From a bacterium (GTDB lineage: Bacteria; Actinomycetota; Acidimicrobiia; Acidimicrobiales; CATQHL01): 6,466 nt of DNA. The DNA is taken from assembly GCA_026713745.1 (NCBI GenBank), contig JAPONU010000297.1, positions 1-6,466 of the forward strand, given 5' to 3'. Of this stretch, positions 1-6,466 are shown piece by piece; within the stretch, counting starts at the first letter, position 1, and the number at the start of each line of letters is the position of its first letter. Under the pieces are notes generated by a model. It was not told the DNA's origin. It saw only the letters and a list, made by a program, of their open reading frames with translations, and did not search any database. The translations under genes and the position numbers were made by a program.

Positions 1-632
1 CCGCCCACCACCGAGTCCACCGCGAACGCCACCGCCGGATCCTCGATGCCCCAGAACCCGCGGGCCACGCGATAGTCGAACGACCCCAGGGGCATGTCCA
101 GCGCCGCCCGGCCGCGCAGGGGCGACGTGCCGCTGAGGATCCCGGTCATGACCGACATGGCCGAGCCGCACACGACGATGGTCACCGGCGAGACCCGCCG
201 AGCGCCCGGATCGGCGGCGACCTCGTCAATGACGGCCTGCAGCGCCGAATCCAGCTCTGCGCTGCCCCGGCGCAGGTACGGGTACTCGTCCAGCACCAGC
301 ACCCTCGGGCCGCTGCGCGTCTCGCCCAGCAGGGCCACGGCATACTCCAGCGCGGTGCGCCAATCGTCGAAGCGCAACGGGGGCGCCGGCGCCTGATGGC
401 GGCTCAGGGAGTCGGCGAAACGCTCCAGAGCCGACCGACGCTCCTCCTGCAGGGCCAGGTGGTACACCCCGCCGGTGGCCTCCACGAGCCGCCGCAGCAG
501 GAAGCTCTTGCCGAACCGGCGGCGCCCATAGACGATTCCGAGGCGCAACGGCGGACCGGGAGCCGAGACGAAACCGACGAGGTCTTCCCACTCGGCTTCC
601 CGGTCGTACAGACTGTTCGGCTTCCCCGGCAC
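1..632 (-). CDS. P-loop ATPase, archaeal-type ATPase_2/DUF234 family (C-terminus beyond window)
   Basis: The first 210 residues of a STAND/AAA-like ATPase are visible; the frame is open to the left edge, so the protein is cut by the window. The Walker A motif GRRRFGKS is at residues 36-43, directly after the strand LRLGIVY. Walker B VLVLDEYPYL is at about 111-120, and a sensor-like strand ending VVCGSAMSVM is at about 153-162, followed by SPLRGR at 170-175. This order (GRRRxGKS, LDExPYL, CGSxxxxM, PLxGR) is typical of the ATPase_2 (PF01637) family, whose members often carry a C-terminal DUF234 region with a nuclease-like fold; that part would lie outside. The start is a GTG at 632: an in-frame TAG lies 12 bases upstream and no other start precedes Walker A. 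AGAGG sits 6 bases before it. The physiological role of the family is poorly known. It is transcribed away from the other genes, so it is a separate unit. Confidence 0.9.
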   Translation of the reverse strand, partial: MPGKPNSLYDREAEWEDLVGFVSAPGPPLRLGIVYGRRRFGKSFLLRRLVEATGGVYHLALQEERRSALERFADSLSRHQAPAPPLRFDDWRTALEYAVALLGETRSGPRVLVLDEYPYLRRGSAELDSALQAVIDEVAADPGARRVSPVTIVVCGSAMSVMTGILSGTSPLRGRAALDMPLGSFDYRVARGFWGIEDPAVAFAVDSVVG

Positions 633-638
633 TCCGAT

Positions 639-643
639 CCTCT
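639..643 (-). promoter_or_regulatory. Ribosome binding site for the ATPase
   Basis: On the minus strand AGAGG lies 6 bases before the GTG at 632. It overlaps the in-frame TAG (642-644) that rules out a longer N-terminus, so together they fix this start. Confidence 0.6.
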
Positions 644-648
644 ACTCC

Positions 649-660
649 CCGACTGGTCGG
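649..660. repeat. Short inverted repeat at the expected transcription start of the ATPase
   Basis: CCGAC-TG-GTCGG is a perfect 5-base inverted repeat with a 2-base centre. It covers the position where transcription from the adjacent minus-strand promoter should begin (about 659). It could be an operator or a leader hairpin, but short GC-rich palindromes are common by chance in this genome. Confidence 0.3.
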
Positions 661-665
661 TCCTG

Positions 666-693
666 ATTATAGAACTCTACTTATACGAAACAA
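666..693 (-). promoter_or_regulatory. Sigma-70-like promoter for the ATPase
   Basis: Within an AT-rich island the minus strand reads TATAAT (666-671), a perfect -10 consensus, preceded after a 16-base spacer by TTGTTT (688-693), which keeps the TTG of the -35 box. Initiation would fall near 659 and give a leader of roughly 27 bases before the GTG start at 632. A perfect -10 box in such GC-rich DNA is unlikely to be chance. The -35 match is only partial. Confidence 0.6.
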
Positions 694-956
694 AGTCATA
701 TTCTCGTGCCGGAACCGCGAAACCCGTCGTTCCCCGTCATAACCGCTGTCTCATCCGGGAAGTCGGCACCCGCGGACAGCCCCGCCACATGTCGCACATG
801 GACACCTGCTCGCCCCCTGATCCAACGGCACCGACCAAGCCTTGGACCCGAAGAGGGCGCCATCGCCGGCGGCGACCCCACGGGCCCGTAGTCCTGTCGG
901 CAGCATCGCCTGAGGGCACGGTTGGTCAGGGCGTATCGTGACGAGGTCAGGCGAAC
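694..956. other. Noncoding intergenic stretch upstream of the dehydrogenase
   Basis: No convincing gene is present between the ATPase promoter and the dehydrogenase ribosome binding site. Short inverted repeats occur at 788-800 (CATGT-CGC-ACATG), 835-845 (CCAAG-C-CTTGG), 863-875 (TCGCCG-G-CGGCGA) and 880-889 (ACGGGCCCGT). They are individually short, and no clear plus-strand -35/-10 pair stands out. The dehydrogenase promoter must lie here, and one of these repeats could be an operator, but none can be assigned. Confidence 0.45.
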
Positions 957-965
957 GGGGGGAGG
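957..965 (+). promoter_or_regulatory. Ribosome binding site for the dehydrogenase
   Basis: GGGGGGAGG ends 5 bases before the ATG at 971. This favours 971 over the in-frame GTG at 938, which has no comparable purine tract and would add 11 residues that are not part of the Rossmann fold. Confidence 0.75.
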
Positions 966-970
966 CCAAC

Positions 971-1888
<918 letters not shown>

Positions 1889-1899
1889 GCGAGCGCTCC

Positions 1900-1904
1900 A
1901 AGGA
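1900..1904 (+). promoter_or_regulatory. Ribosome binding site for the helicase-nuclease
   Basis: AAGGA lies 6 bases before the GTG at 1911, inside the 22-base gap after the dehydrogenase stop. It supports the GTG as the real start and keeps the zinc ribbon at the extreme N-terminus. Confidence 0.6.
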
Positions 1905-1910
1905 CAGGTA

Positions 1911-4900
1911 GTGGCCTCCACACCTCAGCACCTACGAACAATCCGGCTGAAGTACGCCGGCCGGTGCGACTCTTGCAAACGAACACTGGACGTCGGCCAA
2001 GAGGCGCGCTGGTCGCGAGCAGCCAAGAAGGTCTGGTGCATCGGATGCGATCCCAGCGACCGCCGAGCGGAACAACTCGCTGGAGAGCCCAGGCGGACCA
2101 GCACAACGCAGAGGGAGTCAGACCGTCGGGACTCTCCCGCCGAGACGTACCCTCGGCAAGGACGGCCGAACTCCGCCACCGAGAACCAGCGGTCGGCGCA
2201 TACGGGGAATAGCCCTCAATCCCGCTGGGAGCAACTCTGCGACTATGCGGTCCGCTGCGTCGAAGCAGAGGCCTCGAGAGCGCTCGTCCGGCACAGCGAC
2301 GAAGGCAGCCGATGGTTCTCCCACCCCGGCGCGGAGAAGCTTGTGACCGGGCGGGACGACTCGATCCTCGCGCCGCGTGGACTTTCCGCCCGGCTGGATT
2401 CCGATGACCGGTCGGGGACCGAGTGGTCGTTGATCTACGGCTGGCCGGCGGTCGTCATGATCGGACGTGACCGCGTTCCCAAGGTTGCGCCCCTTCTGGT
2501 GGTCCAAATCGAAGCAACACAGGGATCCCGTGGCGCGTTGGGATTGCACGCCACGACCGAGCCGGAATTCAACCTCGCCGTGACGACCGGCGGCAATCTC
2601 GATCCTGCAGTCGGCGAGGAGATCCGAGCACTGTTCGGTACCGACCTACCTTTCGGCGACGAGGCGGCTCTCATCGACCTCACCGAGAGCGCAGCCGGCA
2701 TTCTGGGCTTCGAGATCGTGACACCGCTCGGCCCGGAGCAACTCAGGCCGTACGTGGACAACCAACCGGGCATCCACAACGCAGCCATCTCGGTCATGGT
2801 CGAAGCCCAGTACACCGCTGCGCTTCTCGCGGAGCTACGCGACCTGAGAACCCGAGAGGACTGGTCGTCCACGGGAGCGGCGCACCTCATCCCTGATTGC
2901 GCGAAGCCGCAGGCAAAGCAGAGACATCTGCTGGGACCTCTCGCCGCGCCTCTGATGAGCAATCGGTCCCAGGAAGATACCTTGGAGCGCCTTCGCGGGG
3001 AGCCTCTGACGGTCGTGACCGGCCCGCCCGGAACCGGCAAGACGCAACTCGTCGTCAACGCCGTTGCGAACGCATGGCTGGACGGTCACACAGTCCTTGT
3101 CACATCCACCAACAACGCCGCCGTCGATGTCGCGGTGGAACGCGCCGGCAAAGATGTCTGCCGAGGTCTGCTCGTCCGCACGGGGAACCGCGAGATCCGC
3201 GAGCAGGTCCCGGATTTCGTCACCGCGGCGGTGGACGAGGCGAGAGACGACCCTGGTGAGGCGGCCAAAGCCCACGCCTCGCTGGCACAGGCCGCCAAGA
3301 AGCGCACCGAACTGTCCAACAATCTCGAACGGCTGGACACGCTCGACAGCGAGCTGTTGAACGTGGTTCAGGATCTGGAGCAAGCAGAACGATCCTTGGC
3401 GGATGCCGTCCGGCTGCTCTGGGGCAACACAGCCCCTCGCGAGTCGCGCCCGAGTCCCCACGAAGTCGAACGGCGCGCCAAGCGGCTCCGGACGACGCTG
3501 CTCCTCAAACGATTGCGTTCCCAGCGCTTACGCAGGCAGCTCGGATGCATCGAGAGCGCCCCGCTGGAGGGTCTCATCGCATGGGCCAAGTCCGATCGGC
3601 GCGTCCTGGAGTCTTCCACTCAGTTGGAGACCAAGCGAGCCGCGCATCGACGGCTGATGGATGTCGTGGGTGATCCGGCGAGCGCGGTACGGGATATCGG
3701 CTGTGAGTGGGAGAAAGCCAGCCTCCGTTCGATCCGCGCTACATGCGCCTCTCGGGTCGTCTCCGGTTCGAGACAACTGGCCGACTTCGGCAGGACCTCG
3801 TCGCGCGCCGACGCGCTCAAGCGAGCCATCAGCAGATCGCTTCAGAGCTTGCGGGGCTGGGCATGCACAGCCCTGTCGGCACGATCCAGTTTCCCGCTGG
3901 AACCAGGGTTGTTCGATCTCGTGATCGTTGACGAGGCCAGCCAGTGCAGCCTGTCGGCAGTCCTCCCGTTGGCCTATCGAGGAAAGCGTCTCGCCATTGT
4001 GGGAGATCCGCACCAACTGCAGCCCATCGTTCCTCTGGGCGATGATCTCCTGGCGCAGATCGCATCCCAGGTCGGGTTCGACAACCACGCGCTCCGCCAC
4101 TCCGGCTTTCACCACAAGGACGGTTCGGCGTACATGGCGTTCGAGTCGCTCTCAACCCGGCCGCCGATTCTGCTCAATGAGCACTATCGCTGCCATCCCC
4201 AGATTGCTCGCTGGTTCAACCGAACGTTCTACGAGAACGAACTGGTCGTGTTGACCGATGTTGCCGAGATGACCCAACGTGATCGTTCCATTTGCTGGGT
4301 CGACGTTGCGGGCGGAACGGCGGCACGGCCCGACACCGGTGGTAGTTGGCTGAACCGGGCTGAGGCGGAGGAAGCGGCGAGACAGCTCGCAGGAGTGATG
4401 TCCTCCCCCGATTGCATGAGCGCCGCTGTCGTAACCACGTTCGCCGCACAGGCCCGACTCATCGAGCAGCTTGTCGAAGGACGGCTCGGCAGGGACAACC
4501 TGACCGACACCGGTTTCGCGTGCGGGACAGCGCACCGTCTCCAAGGCGACGAGCGTGATGTGATCATTTTCTCCACCGTGCTGGCACCCGGAATAGGTGA
4601 CTTCGGTGCCCGCTGGATCGAGAACGAGCGGAACCTCCTCAATGTGGCGGTCAGCCGCGCCCGGCGGGCGCTGATCGTTCTTGGCCATCCCGGCATCAGC
4701 GATCTGGCGAATCCAACTCTGGCTTCTCTGCGCACTTACCTGCGAGACGAGGTTCTCGATGATGAAGTTCGGCAAGATACAACGACCGTCGCCGAGTTCC
4801 GCACGGACAGCGAGGCGGAGAAACGGCTGCTCGAAGCCATGCAATTCGGAGATCTTCTTCCCTACGCAAAACTGAACGTGGAAGGCTACGAGTTGGACTT

Positions 4901-5126
4901 CGCTCTGCTCGAGCAGGGAATCAAGCTGAACATCGAAGTCGACGGCGACCAGCACCTCGACGCACGTGGCCGCCAACGCCGTCAGGACATCGCCCGGGAT
5001 CGCCGCTTGGCGGCCATTGGCTGGAGCGTCCTGAGGATTCCTGCGTGGCGCTGCTACAGCGAACTCGACGAAGCCATCGGCGAAATCAGGGCAATACGAG
5101 ATCGAATGGTCAGCCGGATCACATGA
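1911..5126 (+). CDS. Zinc ribbon / SF1 (Upf1/Dna2-like) helicase / Vsr-DUF559-like nuclease fusion protein
   Basis: A complete 1071-residue protein. Residues 13-47 form a zinc ribbon (C19xxC22...C43xxC46) after a RLKYAGRC-type lead. Residues 50-105 are a polar linker, and 105-340 an unrecognised alpha/beta region containing IYGWPAVVM and APLLVVQIE. The helicase core has a Q-like motif NRSQ (351-354), Walker A GPPGTGKT (371-378), motif Ia TSTNNAAVD (398-406), motif II VDEASQ (673-678), motif III GDPHQLQP (698-705), motif IV NEHYRCHP (756-763), motif V GTAHRLQGDERD (872-883) and motif VI NVAVSRARRAL (911-921). The 260-residue stretch between Ia and II is charged and probably part coiled coil (about 450-545). 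The C-terminus (about 965-1065) looks like a restriction-endonuclease fold: SEAEKRLLEAM, then D996, then IEVDGDQH with E1009 and D1011, then a basic helix and GWSVLRIP. It is predicted to unwind or translocate on nucleic acid and cut it; a defence role is inferred from this architecture. Its G+C is lower than the dehydrogenase's, suggesting transfer. No frameshift or lost motif is seen. Confidence 0.92.
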   Translation: MASTPQHLRTIRLKYAGRCDSCKRTLDVGQEARWSRAAKKVWCIGCDPSDRRAEQLAGEPRRTSTTQRESDRRDSPAETYPRQGRPNSATENQRSAHTGNSPQSRWEQLCDYAVRCVEAEASRALVRHSDEGSRWFSHPGAEKLVTGRDDSILAPRGLSARLDSDDRSGTEWSLIYGWPAVVMIGRDRVPKVAPLLVVQIEATQGSRGALGLHATTEPEFNLAVTTGGNLDPAVGEEIRALFGTDLPFGDEAALIDLTESAAGILGFEIVTPLGPEQLRPYVDNQPGIHNAAISVMVEAQYTAALLAELRDLRTREDWSSTGAAHLIPDCAKPQAKQRHLLGPLAAPLMSNRSQEDTLERLRGEPLTVVTGPPGTGKTQLVVNAVANAWLDGHTVLVTSTNNAAVDVAVERAGKDVCRGLLVRTGNREIREQVPDFVTAAVDEARDDPGEAAKAHASLAQAAKKRTELSNNLERLDTLDSELLNVVQDLEQAERSLADAVRLLWGNTAPRESRPSPHEVERRAKRLRTTLLLKRLRSQRLRRQLGCIESAPLEGLIAWAKSDRRVLESSTQLETKRAAHRRLMDVVGDPASAVRDIGCEWEKASLRSIRATCASRVVSGSRQLADFGRTSSRADALKRAISRSLQSLRGWACTALSARSSFPLEPGLFDLVIVDEASQCSLSAVLPLAYRGKRLAIVGDPHQLQPIVPLGDDLLAQIASQVGFDNHALRHSGFHHKDGSAYMAFESLSTRPPILLNEHYRCHPQIARWFNRTFYENELVVLTDVAEMTQRDRSICWVDVAGGTAARPDTGGSWLNRAEAEEAARQLAGVMSSPDCMSAAVVTTFAAQARLIEQLVEGRLGRDNLTDTGFACGTAHRLQGDERDVIIFSTVLAPGIGDFGARWIENERNLLNVAVSRARRALIVLGHPGISDLANPTLASLRTYLRDEVLDDEVRQDTTTVAEFRTDSEAEKRLLEAMQFGDLLPYAKLNVEGYELDFALLEQGIKLNIEVDGDQHLDARGRQRRQDIARDRRLAAIGWSVLRIPAWRCYSELDEAIGEIRAIRDRMVSRIT

Positions 5127-5157
5127 CGACGTGTCGCCCCAAGAGAGCCCGCTACAT

Positions 5158-5186
5158 CCCGGATTGCTCACTCGTGAGCGACCGGG
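5158..5186. terminator. Stem-loop after the helicase gene, candidate terminator
   Basis: Starting 32 bases after the helicase stop, CCCGG (5158-5162) pairs with CCGGG (5182-5186), and inside it GCTCA (5166-5170) pairs with TGAGC (5175-5179) around a CTCG loop. A small ATT/GA internal loop separates the two stems. No T-run follows, so if it terminates transcription it is of the U-less kind reported in high-GC bacteria. It could also only stabilise the transcript end. Confidence 0.45.
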
Positions 5187-5254
5187 CCTGAGACACGGAA
5201 GACGAAGTTCCGGTATCCGGTCCGAGCCACGGCCCGAGGCCGGTAAGTGGCGCG
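5168..5254 (-). pseudogene. Possible remnant of a formylglycine-generating-enzyme/sulfatase-modifying (SUMF1) domain C-terminus
   Basis: The minus-strand frame ending at the stop 5168-5170 reads SRATYRPRAVARTGYRNFVFRV and then SGPVAHE. The family's usual ending has the pattern R-S-A-Y-R, then about eight residues, then R-N/D-x-x-x-G-F-R-V. The order of YR, GYRN and FRV fits that pattern, but the invariant Gly before FRV is replaced by Val and the spacing is off by one or two. The upstream family hallmarks (WEW, RGGSW) are not present in this frame. If real, it is a decayed tail of a gene or a copied segment. The match is short and may be chance. Confidence 0.2.
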
Positions 5255-5462
5255 ACTGTCAATGGCCAGTGGGATCTGGACCTGGACACCGTCGAGCGTT
5301 CGCGAATTCGTGGGAAGCGGCGTGGTTGAGGGTCCCCGAGTAGGGGTCGAGGGCCTGCTGGGATCGGTGATTGACTCATCAGCGAGCACGCAGACCCCGC
5401 CCCGACGACTCGGCCCCGTAGGTAGCAGTTCCCGGTACCACAGCCGCCACGCGCGCCCCGAG

Positions 5463-5591
5463 TCAATGCGCCAGCACGGCGATAGCCCGCTTCGGCCGGC
5501 CTTCGAGCGTTGCTACGCTCAGCCGCTGGATGCGACTGAGAGCCGTGTAGACGCCGAGGGCTGAGTCCCAGTTGTGGCCCTTGCGAGACAT
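5463..5591 (-). CDS. Possible very small protein of 42 residues, unknown
   Basis: The minus strand from ATG at 5591 to TGA at 5463-5465 begins MSRKGHNWDSALGVYTALSR and ends with LEGRPKRAIAVLAH. Codons are G/C-rich at third positions, and composition is mixed and protein-like, with a hydrophobic/basic helix-like middle, unlike the arginine-rich text in the other frames here. Only a weak GGA precedes the ATG, so translation is uncertain. The frame continues open upstream but becomes low-complexity Arg/Pro-rich, so it might instead be the conserved tail of a decayed larger gene. I recognise no family. Confidence 0.25.
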   Translation of the reverse strand: MSRKGHNWDSALGVYTALSRIQRLSVATLEGRPKRAIAVLAH

Positions 5592-5695
5592 GGTCCGGGG
5601 GTGATTTTCGAGGACGGCGACGCACCCGCGCCGGGGGCGCGGTCGGTGCTCTTGGGCAACCAGCGTCGCAGCAGGACGTTGGGCTGCTCGCCGGC

Positions 5696-5701
5696 AAGGA
5701 G
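5696..5701 (+). promoter_or_regulatory. Ribosome binding site for the methyltransferase
   Basis: AAGGAG lies 4 bases before the ATG at 5706. It favours this start over in-frame GTG codons at 5574 and 5601, whose extra residues would be Arg/Ala/Pro-rich low complexity. Confidence 0.7.
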
Positions 5702-5705
5702 AGCC

Positions 5706-6466
5706 ATGAAGCAGTATCACGAGCGGTGGGAGGCGGAGGAGCGGCGCCGCGACAAGGCGCATCGCCGCCGCCACGTCGAGGATCACGAGACGCTGTTCAC
5801 CGTGGCGGGATGGCTCGGGGAATGCGAGTTCCGGTACGCCCGCACGATGGCGTTCGCCCCCCACATGTACACCCGCCGGGACTGGCCCTATTGGGCCGAC
5901 GACGACGAGAACTACGTGACGACACGCACGGCGATCAACGACTACGGGTTCGACGACCACTACCGGGGCTCGAAGTTCCGCCGGCTCGCGTTGAACGGCT
6001 ACGTCTACTGGGGTACGTGGCGACCGGTGAACTACGATGACGGCAGGCCCGCATCAAGGACCATCAATCGCCGCCGGCAGTCCTACGATTCTCCGTTCGA
6101 CGAGCGCGTCTGCACCTACGATGACGTGTGGACGAAAGGCGAATGGGCCCGATGGCGCCGCGAGGCCTACGAGCTGATCGGCGACCTCGACGGGCGCAGC
6201 GTCCTGGACATCGGCTGCGCCACCGGCAACCTGCTGGACCGCTACACGCTGGAACCCGGCTCCTACAGCGGCATCGACACGTCGGCGGGGATGCTACGGC
6301 GGTTCGCCGCGAAGCATCCCGACCACGCCTCAGAGGTGCGATTGTGTTCCTTCGAGGACTGGTATCCGTGTCGGCGCTGGGACGTGGTGCTCGGCTTGTT
6401 CGGCGCCGGGTCGTGGATCAGGCCCGACCACCTCGCCAAAGTGCCGATGCTGTGCGCGCCGGGCGG
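5706..6466 (+). CDS. Class I SAM-dependent methyltransferase with aromatic-rich N-terminal domain (C-terminus beyond window)
   Basis: 253 residues are visible and the frame is open at the right edge, so the end is missing. Residues 1-28 are a highly charged helix. Residues 36-122 form a compact aromatic-rich domain with APHMYTRRDW (51-60), a region ending DYGFDDHYRG (79-88), ALNGYVYWGTW (95-105) and TINRRR (119-124). I recall this H-x-Y, Y-x-G, YW, INR pattern from uncharacterised proteins in accessory regions, where a methyltransferase domain may follow. The Rossmann methyltransferase domain starts near 127: motif I VLDIGCATGNLL at 166-177, the ribose-binding acidic residue in GIDTSAGML (D191), motif post-II around CSFEDW (214-219) and the strand WDVVLGLFGAGSW (225-237). 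No DNA-methylase catalytic motif (DPPY/NPPY or PC) is seen in the visible part, so the substrate is unknown. It is co-directional with the helicase but 579 bases away, so probably its own unit. Confidence 0.85.
   Translation, partial: MKQYHERWEAEERRRDKAHRRRHVEDHETLFTVAGWLGECEFRYARTMAFAPHMYTRRDWPYWADDDENYVTTRTAINDYGFDDHYRGSKFRRLALNGYVYWGTWRPVNYDDGRPASRTINRRRQSYDSPFDERVCTYDDVWTKGEWARWRREAYELIGDLDGRSVLDIGCATGNLLDRYTLEPGSYSGIDTSAGMLRRFAAKHPDHASEVRLCSFEDWYPCRRWDVVLGLFGAGSWIRPDHLAKVPMLCAPG

Larger units (their letters stand above)
5127..5705. other. 579-base spacer between helicase and methyltransferase genes
   Basis: No complete, convincing gene is visible on either strand. It contains the stem-loop at 5158-5186, a minus-strand scrap resembling the end of a formylglycine-generating-enzyme-type domain (5168-5254), a possible 42-codon minus-strand ORF (5463-5591), a small CCCC-GAGTA-GGGG hairpin (5334-5346) and the methyltransferase ribosome binding site. 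No tRNA, promoter consensus or tandem repeat was found. The mix of degraded-looking pieces suggests an insertion or decay site. Confidence 0.5.

Noticed and set aside
786..800. CACATG direct/inverted repeat upstream of the dehydrogenase as an operator
   Set aside because: Very short and self-complementary through CATG; no promoter elements nearby to support a regulatory role.
396..941. Plus-strand frame of 181 codons opposite the ATPase and across its promoter
   Set aside because: Low-complexity composition, runs through the AT-rich promoter island, and the minus-strand frame has clear Walker motifs.
938..970. Upstream in-frame GTG start at 938 for the dehydrogenase
   Set aside because: No good ribosome binding site precedes it, whereas GGGGGGAGG lies 5 bases before the ATG at 971; the added 11 residues are outside the family fold.
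4152..5171. Minus-strand frame of 339 codons opposite the helicase
   Set aside because: Antisense to helicase motifs IV-VI and the nuclease; no domain of its own.
5334..5346. CCCC-GAGTA-GGGG hairpin in the spacer
   Set aside because: Only a 4-base stem with no T-run or nearby stop codon; not distinguishable from chance.
5152..5697. Minus-strand frame of 181 codons filling the spacer
   Set aside because: Ser/Arg/Pro-rich text without motif or ribosome binding site; more likely an open frame due to high GC.
5565..5705. Extension of the methyltransferase N-terminus to GTG 5574 or 5601
   Set aside because: The frame is open, but the residues are low complexity and AAGGAG sits directly before ATG 5706.

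Overview
This is a GC-rich bacterial window, most likely from an actinobacterium (an Acidimicrobiia-type organism would fit). The basis is the strong G/C bias at third codon positions, GTG starts on two of four genes, purine-rich ribosome binding sites, and a helicase N-terminal zinc ribbon of a type I associate with actinobacterial proteins. The lineage is inferred; there is no rRNA or tRNA in the window to confirm it.

Layout. Positions 1-632, minus strand, hold the N-terminal 210 residues of a P-loop ATPase of the archaeal-type ATPase_2/DUF234 kind. Its C-terminal part lies off the left edge. An AT-rich island at about 661-702 carries a good minus-strand promoter for it. Positions 633-970 are otherwise noncoding. 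Positions 971-1888 (+) encode a complete 305-residue NAD(P)-dependent beta-hydroxyacid dehydrogenase of the 3-hydroxyisobutyrate dehydrogenase family. Only 22 bases later, 1911-5126 (+) encodes a 1071-residue protein combining a CxxC/CxxC zinc ribbon, an uncharacterised alpha/beta region, a complete Upf1/Dna2-like superfamily 1 helicase with a long charged insert, and a C-terminal Vsr/DUF559-like nuclease. Positions 5127-5705 are a 579-base spacer with a strong stem-loop, a degraded-looking coding scrap and one possible very small minus-strand ORF. From 5706 (+) to the right edge runs the start of a class I SAM-dependent methyltransferase with an unusual aromatic-rich N-terminal domain.

How it fits together. 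The dehydrogenase looks like a chromosomal metabolic gene. The helicase-nuclease has a visibly lower G+C content than the dehydrogenase (spot counts: 36 of 60 G/C at 2461-2520 against 43 of 60 at 1621-1680), and its domain mix resembles single-protein antiphage or DNA-processing effectors. The ATPase and methyltransferase belong to families often seen in accessory regions. The most interesting candidate here is therefore the large zinc-ribbon/helicase/nuclease protein as a stand-alone nucleic-acid-targeting, possibly defence, system. Nothing in the window proves that function, and no partner gene is obviously dedicated to it. No CRISPR array, tRNA, rRNA, complete insertion sequence or integrase is visible.
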